The translations under genes were made by a program, and so were the position numbers. Positions 8,622 through 17,486 of a stretch of 64,000 nt of DNA are shown piece by piece; the stretch's first letter is position 1; each line of letters starts with the position of its first letter. Below the pieces are notes generated by a model. The model saw only the letters and a program-made list of their open reading frames with translations, had not been told where the DNA came from and did no database searches. The stretch comes from TMP-86 sp964247385 (GTDB lineage Bacteria; Pseudomonadota; Gammaproteobacteria; Steroidobacterales; Steroidobacteraceae). The DNA lies in contig CAXTUB010000011.1 in the NCBI GenBank assembly GCA_964247385.1, positions 36,578 to 100,577 on the forward strand. Direction: 5' to 3'.

Positions 8622-9830
8622 ATGCAGCCATTGACCATGCCCGTGCCGAGTGTGTGGTCGCGAGGCATGGTGGCCGTGCTGTCGGCGCAGTTTCTATCCG
8701 CTTTCGGCGACAACGCATTGTTGTTTGCCGCGCTGGCCCTGTTGCGGATCGACCGCTATCCCGGCTGGTCCGCGCCGTTGCTGCAGGAATTCTTCGTGGC
8801 CTCCTACGTGCTGCTCGCTCCCTTCGTCGGACCCTTCGCGGATTCGCGCTCCAAGGGCCAGGTCATGTTCTATGCGAACGGCCTGAAGATCCTCGGGTCG
8901 CTCGGCATGTTGGCGGGAGTCAATCCATTCCTTGCCTACGGCCTGGTCGGCGTCGGCGCCGCCGCCTATTCGCCTGCCAAGTACGGCATCCTTTCAGAGC
9001 TCACTTCCACCGATTTGTTGGTGAAGGCGAATGGTCTGATGGAAGCATCGACGATTGCGGCCATCCTGTTGGGCGCCGTTGCCGGCGGCGTGCTGGCCGA
9101 CTGGCACGTGCTCGGTGCGCTGGCCGTCGTAGCGGCATTTTATGCCGCGGCGGCGCTGTGCAACCTCGCCATTCCGTCGCTTCCCGCCGCGCGGCCCATG
9201 GACCGATGGTCGTTGCTGCAATCGATCCGAAATTTCAGCACTTCCACGCGCCGGCTTTTGCGCGTGCCGGATGCAGGGTTCAGCATCGCGGGCACTTCGC
9301 TGTTCTGGGGCATCGGCTCGACGCTGCGATTTCTTCTGGTCGCGTGGGTGCCGTTCGCGCTCGGCAACTCCACCAATCGCATGCCGGCTTTCTTGAATGC
9401 CGTGGTGGCGGTGGGCATCGTCGTGGGCGCTGCGTTCGCCGCACGTTTCGTGACGTTGAATACCGTCGCGCGCTCGCTGCCGGCGGGCGTGGTGCTGGGC
9501 GCCGCCGTATGCTTGCTCGCGGGAGTGAATTCCGAGCCCATGGCCTTTGTCGCCATGATCGTCATCGGCGCCTGCGGCGGATTTTTTGTGGTGCCGCTCA
9601 ATGCCGTGCTGCAAGACCGAGGCCACCGCAGCGTAGGCTCAGGCAACGCCATCGCCATCCAGCACTTTTCTGAAAACGCATTGATGATTCTCATGTTGGG
9701 GCTGTACACCGTCGTTTCCCGCAATGGCGCTCCCGTGAACGCCACGGCCGTGGGGTTCGGTGCGGCCCTGTCGCTTGCCATCGTGGTGCTCTGGGTGCAT
9801 CGAGCTCGAGCGCCGGCGGCGACGGCTTGA
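8622..9830 (+). CDS. lplT: Lysophospholipid transporter LplT
   Basis: This is a 402-residue MFS-type inner-membrane protein with about twelve helices. It matches the LplT pattern closely: AQFLSAFGDNALLFAALALL near the start, then GVGAAAYSPAKYGIL, KANGLMEASTIAAILLG and GGVLADWHVL. LplT flips lysophosphatidylethanolamine and related lysolipids inward for re-acylation by Aas. No aas gene is in the window, so the usual lplT-aas pair is split or the acyltransferase lies elsewhere. The first ATG gives MQPLTMPVPS; a second ATG six codons later (8637) is also possible. About 170 bases of non-coding sequence separate it from the divergent reductase. Confidence 0.93.
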   Translation: MQPLTMPVPSVWSRGMVAVLSAQFLSAFGDNALLFAALALLRIDRYPGWSAPLLQEFFVASYVLLAPFVGPFADSRSKGQVMFYANGLKILGSLGMLAGVNPFLAYGLVGVGAAAYSPAKYGILSELTSTDLLVKANGLMEASTIAAILLGAVAGGVLADWHVLGALAVVAAFYAAAALCNLAIPSLPAARPMDRWSLLQSIRNFSTSTRRLLRVPDAGFSIAGTSLFWGIGSTLRFLLVAWVPFALGNSTNRMPAFLNAVVAVGIVVGAAFAARFVTLNTVARSLPAGVVLGAAVCLLAGVNSEPMAFVAMIVIGACGGFFVVPLNAVLQDRGHRSVGSGNAIAIQHFSENALMILMLGLYTVVSRNGAPVNATAVGFGAALSLAIVVLWVHRARAPAATA

Positions 9831-9931
9831 GCCTATTTCATTCGGCCGGCATGACCCCATGACGGGAGGCGTGCTGCGAAGTTGCCGTCCATGATGACCT
9901 GAGGTCAAGCCGACATTGCGAGGGTGCACAC

Positions 9932-10630
9932 ATGATCGAACGTAGACCTTTTTCGCTGCTCGGCGGGGCCGACCATGGCTGGCTCAAGGCCCGGCATCAT
10001 TTTTCCTTTGCGAGCTATCAGGATGATGCGCGCATGCATTGGGGCGCGTTGCGCGTGTGGAACGACGATGAGATTGCGCCGCAGACAGGCTTTCCGCCGC
10101 ATCCGCATGCGGACATGGAAATCATCACGTACGTGCGCGAAGGCGCCATCACGCACCGCGATTCTCTCGGCAATACCGGCCGTACCGGCGCGGGCGATGT
10201 GCAAGTCATGTCCGCCGGCAGCGGCATTCGTCACTCGGAACATAACTCCGAGGAGGTGACCACGCGCCTGTTCCAGATCTGGATCCTGCCCGATGCGCGC
10301 GGCGGTGAGCCTTCATGGGGCATGCGGCCCTTTCCCAAGGAGGATCGATCCGGCCGATTCGTAACCTTGGCAAGCGGCTTCGATGCCGACGCCGATGCGC
10401 TGCGCATTCGCGCCAATGCTCGTGTGCTGGGTGCGGCGCTCAAGAAGGACGATGAGATCTGTTTGGATCTGGACGGCGCGCGGCACGCTTATCTCGTGCC
10501 GGCCAAGGGGAGCGTGCTCGTCAATGACGTACAAATCGATGCGCGCGATGGCGCGGCCATGACGGACGTTGCGCGTTTACAGATCCGCGCATTGGAAGAC
10601 GCCGAGCTCATTCTCGTCGATGCGGCGTGA
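9932..10630 (+). CDS. Pirin family cupin protein (YhhW-like)
   Basis: This 232-residue bicupin has the pirin signature FPPHPHADMEIITYVREG, whose histidines and glutamate form the metal site, followed by VQVMSAGSGIRHSEHN. The C-terminal half is the second, metal-free cupin. YhhW-type members act as quercetinases or redox-sensing metalloproteins, so the physiological substrate here is not predictable. A GAGGG ribosome site lies about 7 bases before the ATG. It stands alone, converging on mobA. Confidence 0.9.
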   Translation: MIERRPFSLLGGADHGWLKARHHFSFASYQDDARMHWGALRVWNDDEIAPQTGFPPHPHADMEIITYVREGAITHRDSLGNTGRTGAGDVQVMSAGSGIRHSEHNSEEVTTRLFQIWILPDARGGEPSWGMRPFPKEDRSGRFVTLASGFDADADALRIRANARVLGAALKKDDEICLDLDGARHAYLVPAKGSVLVNDVQIDARDGAAMTDVARLQIRALEDAELILVDAA

Positions 10631-10647
10631 GCCTCGCGCTCGCGCTC

Positions 10648-11259
10648 TCACATCCGCGCCGCTGCATATTCTTCCGGCGTATTGACATTATCGAGCGCCT
10701 GCGCATCGCGCAGCTCGAGCAGCGGCACGCCCTCGCGGATTAGAAATTTGCGCGGGCATGTGCCGCCGTTTGCATGAAAGCTCGCCAGGGACTGCTGCGA
10801 GCGAGGCTCCCAAATCGCGCAGAGCGGCTCGGGGAGCCCGTCGCGCGCGCTGCGGTAAGCCGTCGCTGCATGCTCGGGCTGGCGGCGCTCTGCCAACTCT
10901 CGTAACACGGCATCCGACAAGAACGGCAAATCGCACGCGAGCACCAGCCATGCGCAGTGTGCATGCGCCTCGAGCGCAGAGAGAATTCCGACGATGGGGC
11001 CCGTGCCATCGATCGAATCCGCAATCATGGAATAGCGGCTGCGCAGGCGGTCTTGCTTTTGCGAGGCTCGTACCGATACATGCACGGAGTCCACATGATG
11101 CGAAAGCAGAGAAACCGCACGCGCGAGCTGCGGCTCTCCGTCATATGCGAGCGCCGCCTTGTCCCGCTGCATTCGAGTGGACTTGCCGCCCGCCAGCACC
11201 AAGCCTCGCAAAGGCGGCCGCTGACTGATCGGGCTCGCAGAGACAGAAACCGTGCTCAC
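10648..11259 (-). CDS. mobA: MobA, molybdenum cofactor guanylyltransferase
   Basis: MobA attaches GMP to Mo-molybdopterin to form the guanine dinucleotide cofactor of the DMSO-reductase family. The N-terminal nucleotide-binding signature LVLAGGKSTRMQRDKA and the later WLVLACDLPFLS (metal-binding Asp) define the family. The C-terminal DNVNTPEEYA is also typical. Start is GTG, overlapping the moaC stop as GTGA. It is the last gene of the minus-strand moaA-moaC-mobA run. Its presence beside a MocA homolog at 19.5 kb means the cell makes both GMP and CMP forms of the cofactor. Confidence 0.93.
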   Translation of the reverse strand: MSTVSVSASPISQRPPLRGLVLAGGKSTRMQRDKAALAYDGEPQLARAVSLLSHHVDSVHVSVRASQKQDRLRSRYSMIADSIDGTGPIVGILSALEAHAHCAWLVLACDLPFLSDAVLRELAERRQPEHAATAYRSARDGLPEPLCAIWEPRSQQSLASFHANGGTCPRKFLIREGVPLLELRDAQALDNVNTPEEYAAARM

Positions 11260-11756
11260 GTCGAGCCGCCACCGGCAGGCGGCTTAGCCTCTGCCGTGAA
11301 CGAGCTCCGACCGCCGTCTTTGTGCACGAGCCGCGTGTCGCCAATGACGATCTCATGCGAAAGCGCCTTGCACATGTCGTAGATGGTCAGCGCGGCGATA
11401 CTCGCGCCGACCAGTGCTTCCATTTCCACGCCGGTCTTGTGATGCAAGGCCGCTTCGCAGCGAATGAAGGCCTCGTCAGCGCGCATCTCGATGTCGATTT
11501 TGCAGCTCTCGATATTCAATGGATGGCAGAAGGGAATGAGCTCATGAGTGCGTTTTGCCGCCATGACGCCGGCGATCACCGCGGTATCGAACACGGCGCC
11601 CTTGGCGGAGCGCATGGCATGAGCCCGCAGGTATTGCGCGACGGCAGGCGGAAACCTCACGCATGATTCTGCAACCGCCGTGCGCCGCGTCACCTGCTTG
11701 CCGGCAATGTCGACCATCGTGGGCCGCGCCCCCTCATCAAGATGAGTCAGCTTCAT
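11256..11756 (-). CDS. moaC: MoaC, cyclic pyranopterin monophosphate synthase
   Basis: Works with MoaA on the first step of molybdenum cofactor synthesis, turning the MoaA product into cPMP. The whole 166-residue chain matches: HLDEGARPTMVDIAGK at the N-terminus, AKRTHELIPFCHPL in the middle, and HHKTGVEMEALVG followed by DMCKA at the active site. Its end carries a short Gly-rich tail. It is 36 bases downstream of moaA and overlaps mobA, so all three are probably co-transcribed. Confidence 0.96.
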   Translation of the reverse strand: MKLTHLDEGARPTMVDIAGKQVTRRTAVAESCVRFPPAVAQYLRAHAMRSAKGAVFDTAVIAGVMAAKRTHELIPFCHPLNIESCKIDIEMRADEAFIRCEAALHHKTGVEMEALVGASIAALTIYDMCKALSHEIVIGDTRLVHKDGGRSSFTAEAKPPAGGGST

Positions 11757-11792
11757 GAGGCCGATGCGGTGTGAATAAAATGAGCCAAGTAT

Positions 11793-12869
11793 CTACCCGC
11801 CGATGTAATACATCTCGATTTTTGGATCGCGGCTCGATGCGCGCCGTTCGTCCTCGCGCTGCTCGCTGTATCGATCGATGCGTCGCTTCCAGCAGCCTTG
11901 AATCATGCCAAGCAGCGTCTCATCGCTCGCATTCGAACGCAGGCTCGACCGCAAGTCCACGCCGTTGGATGCAAACAAGCACGTGAAGAGTTTGCCCTCC
12001 GAAGAGAGCCGCGCGCGATTGCAGTCTGCGCAAAATGCTTGGGTGACCGAGGCGATGAAGCCGATCTCGGCGCTTCCATCATCGAAGCGCCAATGGGTCG
12101 AGGTCTCTCCCATGCGTGTTGGCGGCGCGGCGTGCATGGGCCAGCGTTCGCGGCAGCGCTCGATGAGCTCGCGAGTGGGAACCACCTTTTCCCGATGCCA
12201 GCCATTGCGATTGCCCACATCCATGAATTCGATGAGCCGCACGATGACCGGGCGGCCGCGGAAATGCTCGATCAGATCCAGTACGGTGTGATCGTTTACT
12301 CCACGCTCCACGACGGCGTTGATCTTGACCGGCGAAAAGCCCGCGGCGATGGCCGCCTCGATGCCCTCGAGCACCTGCGGCACGCTTCCCAAGCCGCCGC
12401 TCATGCGCGCGAACACCTCGGTATTCAACGAATCGAGACTGACCGTGACTCGATGCAGCCCATTGGACTTGAGCTCGATGGCGTGCTTCGCGAGCAGCAT
12501 GCCGTTGGTGGTCAGCGCCAGCTCCTCGATGCCCGCCACGCCCGAAAGATCGCCGATGAGCTCGGGTAAATTCGTGCGCAACAGCGGCTCGCCCCCGGTC
12601 AAGCGGAGCTTGCGCACGCCCGAGGCTGCGAACAGGCGCACGAGCCGCACGATTTCGCCGAACGACAGTCGCTCGGTAGAATTCAGGAAGCGATAATGCT
12701 CGTGAAAGCGCTCTTTCGGCATGCAGTAGGTGCAGCGAAAGTTGCACCGATCCATGACCGAAATGCGAAGCTCGCGCAGAGGGCGGCCATAGGCATCGCC
12801 CAGCACGGGCCAGCGATTGAGTGGATGCACGGTTGCCGTGGTCTTCTGCTGAGACAATTGAACTATCAC
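11793..12869 (-). CDS. moaA: MoaA, GTP 3',8-cyclase (radical SAM)
   Basis: This radical SAM enzyme starts molybdopterin synthesis from GTP. The N-terminal [4Fe-4S] motif CNFRCTYC places its cysteines at residues 42, 46 and 49. KLRLTGGEPLLR is the SAM-binding GGEP element. The C-terminal cluster is formed by FCADCNRARL and a third Cys in LFTCLF. The chain ends in YIGG; the C-terminal double glycine is characteristic of active MoaA. At 358 residues it is slightly longer than E. coli MoaA because of an N-terminal leader of about 20 residues. Only about 20 bases separate its start from the divergent moeA start. Confidence 0.96.
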   Translation of the reverse strand: MIVQLSQQKTTATVHPLNRWPVLGDAYGRPLRELRISVMDRCNFRCTYCMPKERFHEHYRFLNSTERLSFGEIVRLVRLFAASGVRKLRLTGGEPLLRTNLPELIGDLSGVAGIEELALTTNGMLLAKHAIELKSNGLHRVTVSLDSLNTEVFARMSGGLGSVPQVLEGIEAAIAAGFSPVKINAVVERGVNDHTVLDLIEHFRGRPVIVRLIEFMDVGNRNGWHREKVVPTRELIERCRERWPMHAAPPTRMGETSTHWRFDDGSAEIGFIASVTQAFCADCNRARLSSEGKLFTCLFASNGVDLRSSLRSNASDETLLGMIQGCWKRRIDRYSEQREDERRASSRDPKIEMYYIGG

Positions 12870-12889
12870 CCGGTGATTGCGAGGAATGC

Positions 12890-14098
12890 GTGGCGCTCAT
12901 TGATTGTCTCGAAGCCGAGCGATTGATTCAATCAGCCATGCCCCACACCTCGGTGGAGACGGTGCCGCTCGGTCAAGCCATCGGGCGGACTTTGCGCGAG
13001 CCCATCCGCGCCGAGCGCGATCTGCCGCCATTCGATCGCATCACCATGGATGGCATCGCGGTGCGAAGCGACACTGCGCTGGCACGGGCCATGCGCCAGT
13101 TCGAGCTGCAAGGGTGTCAAGCGGCAGGCGCCCGTCCGATGAGCCTTCGAAGCGCCGATCACGCCATCGAAGTGATGACCGGCGCATCGCTCCCGCTGGG
13201 CTGCGACTGCGTCGTGCCGGTCGAGCGTATTCGCGTGGCGCAAGGCCGCGCCGAGCTCGATGCGTCTGCGCAAATCGCCCCGTGGGCCAACATTCACCGG
13301 CGGGGAAGCGATGCGCGCGGCGACGATGTGCTGCTGAGCGAGGGCATTACGCTCTCGGCCCCCGAGCTCGCCATTGTTGCTTCCGCCGGTGTTGCGCAGG
13401 TACGCGTCAGCCGGCAGCCCTCGATCGGGATCTTGTCGACGGGTGATGAGCTCATCGAGCCCGGCGAGCCGATCGAGGATCATCAGGTACGCCGCTCGAA
13501 CGGCTATGCCATCGAAGCTGCGCTGCGCGCCCGCGGATTTGCGCAGCTCGAAAGGCGTCATGCTCGAGATGCCAAAGCCGAGCTGCATGAGGCGATCGAT
13601 CGAATGCTTGCGGTACACGATGTGCTCGTGGTGAGCGGCGGCATTTCGGCCGGGCAATTCGATCATGTTCCGGCGGTGCTGGCGGAGGCCGCGGTGCGGC
13701 CGGTTTTTCATCGGGTGGCGCAACGGCCGGGCTTGCCGCTATGGTTTGGCGTGCGTCATGATGGCCGGGCCGTGTTCGGCTTACCGGGCAATCCGGTGTC
13801 GACTTTGATTTGCTTGACACGCTATGTGTTGCCCGCCCTGGATACTTTCCTTCAGCATGCCGCAAGACCCCGCCAGACCGTTGCGCTCGAGCGCGCCGTC
13901 GAGGTCAAAGCGCCGCTGACTTTTTTTCTGCCGGCCGTCGTGCACACGGATGACTCGGCGCGGCTATGGGCTCGGCACCGCGCGACGAACACCTCAGGCG
14001 ATTTCCTGAGCCTCGCCGGAACCCATGGGTTCATCGAGCTGCCGCGCGGTCCGCGTGTCATCGAGGCGGGGCAGTGCGCAAGATTTTTCCCCTGGTAG
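12890..14098 (+). CDS. moeA: MoeA, molybdopterin molybdenumtransferase
   Basis: Inserts molybdate into adenylylated molybdopterin. Diagnostic segments are DLPPFDRITMDGIAVRS in domain I, VEVMTGASLP-like and DCVVPVER, ANIHRRGSDARGDDVL, then GILSTGDELIEPGEP, VVSGGISAGQFDHVP and FGLPGNPVSTL in the molybdate-binding domain. I chose GTG 12890 (just after AGGA) because an upstream ATG at 12821 would run through the start of moaA; this gives 402 residues, normal for MoeA. The start codon is an inference from spacing and the neighbour. Confidence 0.93.
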   Translation: MALIDCLEAERLIQSAMPHTSVETVPLGQAIGRTLREPIRAERDLPPFDRITMDGIAVRSDTALARAMRQFELQGCQAAGARPMSLRSADHAIEVMTGASLPLGCDCVVPVERIRVAQGRAELDASAQIAPWANIHRRGSDARGDDVLLSEGITLSAPELAIVASAGVAQVRVSRQPSIGILSTGDELIEPGEPIEDHQVRRSNGYAIEAALRARGFAQLERRHARDAKAELHEAIDRMLAVHDVLVVSGGISAGQFDHVPAVLAEAAVRPVFHRVAQRPGLPLWFGVRHDGRAVFGLPGNPVSTLICLTRYVLPALDTFLQHAARPRQTVALERAVEVKAPLTFFLPAVVHTDDSARLWARHRATNTSGDFLSLAGTHGFIELPRGPRVIEAGQCARFFPW

Positions 14099-14137
14099 CC
14101 GGTGCGGCGGAGCGCGTCGAGGGTGCTACATTGGGTC

Positions 14138-14404
14138 ATGCGCGAATCGCCTGAAAGGCCGCCGGTCGAAGTCACATTGCGTTTTTTTGCCTTGCTGCGC
14201 GAGCAACGGGGCTTGAGCGAGGAGCGGGTGCGCACGCAAGCCACGTCCGCACGGGGTTTGTACGACGAGCTGGCCGCGAGGCACGGTTTTTCGCTGCCCG
14301 GCGATCGCGTCGGCGTCGCCATCAACGGCGCGTTCGCGGCTTTGGATGCTGAGCTGCAGGCTGGCGACACCGTCGTCTTCATACCGCCGATCGCAGGCGG
14401 ATGA
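14138..14404 (+). CDS. moaD: MoaD, molybdopterin synthase sulfur-carrier subunit
   Basis: An 88-residue ubiquitin-like protein ending in the obligatory double glycine (FIPPIAGG). The C-terminal Gly is adenylylated and thiocarboxylated, then donates sulfur to precursor Z in the MoaD-MoaE complex. VTLRFFALLREQRG is the typical first strand. Start ATG 14138 is preferred over the in-frame ATG 12 codons upstream, which would add an unrelated basic leader. The next gene encodes both its partner MoaE and its activating enzyme in one polypeptide. Confidence 0.92.
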   Translation: MRESPERPPVEVTLRFFALLREQRGLSEERVRTQATSARGLYDELAARHGFSLPGDRVGVAINGAFAALDAELQAGDTVVFIPPIAGG

Positions 14405-14423
14405 GCCGCGGAGCGCCGCTCGC

Positions 14424-16004
14424 GTGAATTCAGATCCTTCGCGCTATCGCTTCGACATCTGCGATGCGCCCATCCAAGTCGCGCGCATTGCGCATGAGTT
14501 GCGAAGCCTGGATTGCGGCGCGTGCTCGAGCTTCGAAGGTTGGGTTCGCAATCGCAACGAAGGCAAGGCCGTGAGTTTTCTGGAGTACGAAATCTTTCAC
14601 GAGCTCGCGCACGCCGAGGCCGAGCGCATCGCGCGCGAGGCGATCGAGCAGTTCGATTTGCGCGCGGTGCGCATCTGTCACCGCAAAGGGCGTTTGCAGC
14701 TCGGCGAGTGTGCGGTGTACGTAGGAGTCAGCGCGCCGCATCGCGCCGAGAGTTTCGCGGGCTGCCGTTACATCATCGACGCCATCAAGCATCGTCTGCC
14801 GGTATGGAAAAAAGAAACGTACGCCGACGGAGCCCAGGAGTGGGTGAATTGCCGCCACGACCCCCACCATGATCTCAGCCACAGCAGCACGGTCGAGCGG
14901 GGCGCCGGCTTCGATGCCGCAAAGTTTTATGCACGGCAAACGTCGCTTGCGGAAGTAGGAGCAGAGGGTCAGGCGCGTCTTGCGGCAGCCAGCGTTCTGA
15001 TCGTCGGCGCAGGCGGCCTTGGTTGTGCCGCGGCCGAATGCCTGACCGGCGCGGGAGTGGGCCGCATCGGGCTCGCCGATTTCGATCGAATCGATTGGAC
15101 GAATCTTCATCGACAGTTCCTCTACACGATCGAGGATGTTGGCCAGTCGAAGGCGGCGGCCGCCGCGGCGCGGCTGTGTGCGCGAAACCCAAGCGTGCAG
15201 ATCGAGACCCATGCGCGTGTGACTCGAGCCAATGTGTGCGAGTTGCTCTCGCGCTATGCGCTGGTGCTCGACTGCACGGACGAGATGCGCGTGAAGTACT
15301 TGCTGAGCGATGCGGCCATCGCGGCTGACCGTCCGCTCATTCAAGCCAGCATCTACCGCTACGAAGGCCAGTTGTTCGCCATCGATGCGCGCAGTGGCGG
15401 CGGATGCATTCGCTGCATGTGGCCGAATGCGCCGGACGCTTCGCAAATCGGCAGTTGCGAGGCGAATGGAGTGCTCGGCACCGTGCCCATGCTGTTCGGC
15501 GCACTGCAGGCGCACGCGGCGATTGCCTATTTATTGGGCTGGCCGTGCGCACTTGGACGCGAGTTGGTGACGCTCAATTTGAATACCCTCGAGATGCAAG
15601 TCATTGCACGGCAGCGGAATTCCGCGTGCCCCGTGTGCCGCGCCGATGCGCGCCACCTTCCGCTCGCCGATGACGGCGACGACGATTTGGAGGTTGCCAA
15701 GCCAGTCGATGCAGATGCGCGAGATTTCTTTTCGAGCTATGCGTTGATCGACGTGCGTGAAGCGAGCGAGCGCGCAGAGCTCATGCTCGACGATGCGCGT
15801 TGGATTCCCATGAGCCGCTTGCAGGCGCAGGAGCTCGCGACGCTCGACAAGCCCTACTTGTTCGTGTGCTCACGCGGCCAACGCAGTCTGGCTGCGGCTC
15901 GCTCGGTTCGAGCCGCCGGTCGTGCGCGCGCGTTCAGTCTCCTGGGCGGCTTACAATCGCTCGATCTCCCAACCTTCAATCTCGTGTCCAAGGCGGTTCC
16001 ATGA
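14424..16004 (+). CDS. Trifunctional MoaE::MoeB::rhodanese fusion for molybdopterin synthesis
   Basis: This is a single 526-residue frame with three domains. Residues 1-145 are MoaE, the molybdopterin synthase large subunit: RKGRLQLGE, SAPHRAESF, and lysines 122, 129 and 130 in IKHRLPVWKKE. Residues 168-410 are an E1-like MoeB/ThiF adenylyltransferase: FYARQTSLAEVG, nucleotide loop GAGGLG at 195-200, LHRQFLYTIEDVGQSKA, DCTDEMRVKYL, and structural zinc cysteines 328, 331, 402 and 405. Residues 430-526 are a rhodanese-like domain with CSRGQRS (Cys482). The gene therefore combines the catalytic subunit, the MoaD-activating enzyme and a likely sulfur-transfer domain. The MoeB-rhodanese half resembles eukaryotic MOCS3. 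GTG 14424 is the first start outside moaD. The stop overlaps modA (ATGA). Confidence 0.92.
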   Translation: MNSDPSRYRFDICDAPIQVARIAHELRSLDCGACSSFEGWVRNRNEGKAVSFLEYEIFHELAHAEAERIAREAIEQFDLRAVRICHRKGRLQLGECAVYVGVSAPHRAESFAGCRYIIDAIKHRLPVWKKETYADGAQEWVNCRHDPHHDLSHSSTVERGAGFDAAKFYARQTSLAEVGAEGQARLAAASVLIVGAGGLGCAAAECLTGAGVGRIGLADFDRIDWTNLHRQFLYTIEDVGQSKAAAAAARLCARNPSVQIETHARVTRANVCELLSRYALVLDCTDEMRVKYLLSDAAIAADRPLIQASIYRYEGQLFAIDARSGGGCIRCMWPNAPDASQIGSCEANGVLGTVPMLFGALQAHAAIAYLLGWPCALGRELVTLNLNTLEMQVIARQRNSACPVCRADARHLPLADDGDDDLEVAKPVDADARDFFSSYALIDVREASERAELMLDDARWIPMSRLQAQELATLDKPYLFVCSRGQRSLAAARSVRAAGRARAFSLLGGLQSLDLPTFNLVSKAVP

Positions 16005-16777
16005 AAGCGTTCGAGCGCGTTTGTTTCTTTCTGATGACTTTCGTCGCGGGCTTCGCCTCGGCGGCCGATGCGACCGGCGCAACGGAGCTGCGCGTGGCCG
16101 TGGCCGCCAATTTTCTCGGCACGCTGCAGACGCTCGCGCCCAAGTTCGAGCAATCCAGCGGTCATCCGATCATTGCCAGCGGCGGTGCCTCGGGTCTGCT
16201 CACAACGCAAATCATCGAAGGTGCGCCGTTCGATGTATTTTTATCGGCCGATGCAGAGCGCCCCAAGCAGCTCGAAGCGAAGGGGCTCACGGTCGAGGGC
16301 AGCCGGTCGACGTACGCGATTGGCACCTTGGTGCTCTGGAGCCCGACGACGCACCCGATCGATGGCGAAGTGCTCGGCAAGGCGGCGTTTCGACATCTCG
16401 GCATCGCCAATCCCGCCAGTGCACCCTACGGCCGGGCAGCGCAAGAGGTGCTGACCAAGCGCGGTCTTTGGGATTCACTGAATCGCGAAGGCAAGATCGT
16501 GGTGGGCGAGAGCATCACACAAGCTTGGCAATTCGCACAGTCTGGTAATGCGGAATTTGCATTCGTCGCTCTTTCGCAAACGCTCGATGCGCAAGGAAAA
16601 GCCACGGGCTACTCGTGGCTGCCGCCCAGTAGCGATTACTCGCCCATCATTCAAGATGCCGTGGTCTTGAAACGCACGCGCAGCCCGGACGCCTCGCAGG
16701 CGTTCGTGCGCTGGCTCACGCACGATCCCGTCGCGCTCGGGATCATCAAAGCAGCGGGGTATCAAACCTCGCCGTAG
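16001..16777 (+). CDS. modA: ModA, periplasmic molybdate-binding protein
   Basis: Captures molybdate for the ModBC importer. A Sec signal peptide covers residues 1-22 (cleavage near FASAADA). The mature chain begins ELRVAVAANFLGTLQTLAPKFE and contains the oxyanion-site segment SGGASGLLTTQI, PFDVFLSADAERP and ANPASAPYGRAAQE, all typical of ModA. Length is 258 residues. The ATG overlaps the stop of the MoaE::MoeB::rhodanese gene as ATGA, so molybdate uptake is translationally coupled to cofactor synthesis. Confidence 0.94.
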   Translation: MKAFERVCFFLMTFVAGFASAADATGATELRVAVAANFLGTLQTLAPKFEQSSGHPIIASGGASGLLTTQIIEGAPFDVFLSADAERPKQLEAKGLTVEGSRSTYAIGTLVLWSPTTHPIDGEVLGKAAFRHLGIANPASAPYGRAAQEVLTKRGLWDSLNREGKIVVGESITQAWQFAQSGNAEFAFVALSQTLDAQGKATGYSWLPPSSDYSPIIQDAVVLKRTRSPDASQAFVRWLTHDPVALGIIKAAGYQTSP

Positions 16778-16808
16778 GAGGTTCTGCTCGACTTACGCGA
16801 GCTAGCCA

Positions 16809-17486
16809 GTGTCCGCCGCAGACATTCAGGCGCTCTGGATTTCGCTGCGCCTCGCGATCACGACGACCGCGTTGCTTCTGTTGTTGGGCGTGCCGCTTGC
16901 GTGGTGGCTTGCTCGAAGCAGGCACTTCTTGCGCTCGTGGGTGGATGCGCTGATCGCGTTGCCTCTGGTGCTGCCGCCCACGGTCATTGGCTTCTATGTG
17001 CTGCTGCTCCTGAGCCCGCGCGGGCCGCTGCACTCGGCACTGCATGTGCTCGGCCTGGATTCCCTGGTGTTCACCTTTGCCGGCTTGCTGATCGGCTCGC
17101 TCATCTATTCGCTGCCTTTCGCCATCCAGCCGCTGCGCGATGCCTTTGCCGCCACCCCATCGCGTGTATTGGAAGCCGCGCAGACCTTGCGGGCCGCGCC
17201 CTTGGACCGGTTCATTCACGTGGCGCTGCCGCTCGCGCGCAATGGCTTCTTGACGGCGGGCGCTCTCACGTTTGCACACACGCTGGGCGAGTTCGGCGTG
17301 GTCTTGATGTTGGGCGGCAATATTCCGGGCCGAACGCGCACGGCTTCGGTGGCAATCTTTGACCACGTCGAAAGCATGCAGTACGACGATGCGCATCGCC
17401 TCGCCATCGTCTTGCTGATCTCATGCTTCGCTCTGTTGATGATGGTGCAGCGGCTCGCGCCGCGCACGCGCGCGGCTCCGCCATGA
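16809..17486 (+). CDS. modB: ModB, molybdate ABC transporter permease
   Basis: This inner-membrane permease has 225 residues with about five helices. The ModB signature LVLPPTVIGFYVLLLLSPRGPL is present in two adjoining parts, and the EAA coupling loop reads EAAQTLRAAPLDRFIHVALPLAR. Next comes HTLGEFGVVLMLGGNIPG, the C-terminal ModB hallmark. Start GTG 16809 follows modA by 31 bases. Its stop overlaps modC as ATGA. Partners are ModA and ModC. Confidence 0.95.
   Translation: MSAADIQALWISLRLAITTTALLLLLGVPLAWWLARSRHFLRSWVDALIALPLVLPPTVIGFYVLLLLSPRGPLHSALHVLGLDSLVFTFAGLLIGSLIYSLPFAIQPLRDAFAATPSRVLEAAQTLRAAPLDRFIHVALPLARNGFLTAGALTFAHTLGEFGVVLMLGGNIPGRTRTASVAIFDHVESMQYDDAHRLAIVLLISCFALLMMVQRLAPRTRAAPP

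Noticed and set aside
12860..12895. A molybdenum-cofactor riboswitch before moaA or moeA
   Set aside because: Only about 20 bases lie between the two starts, too short for the known aptamer.
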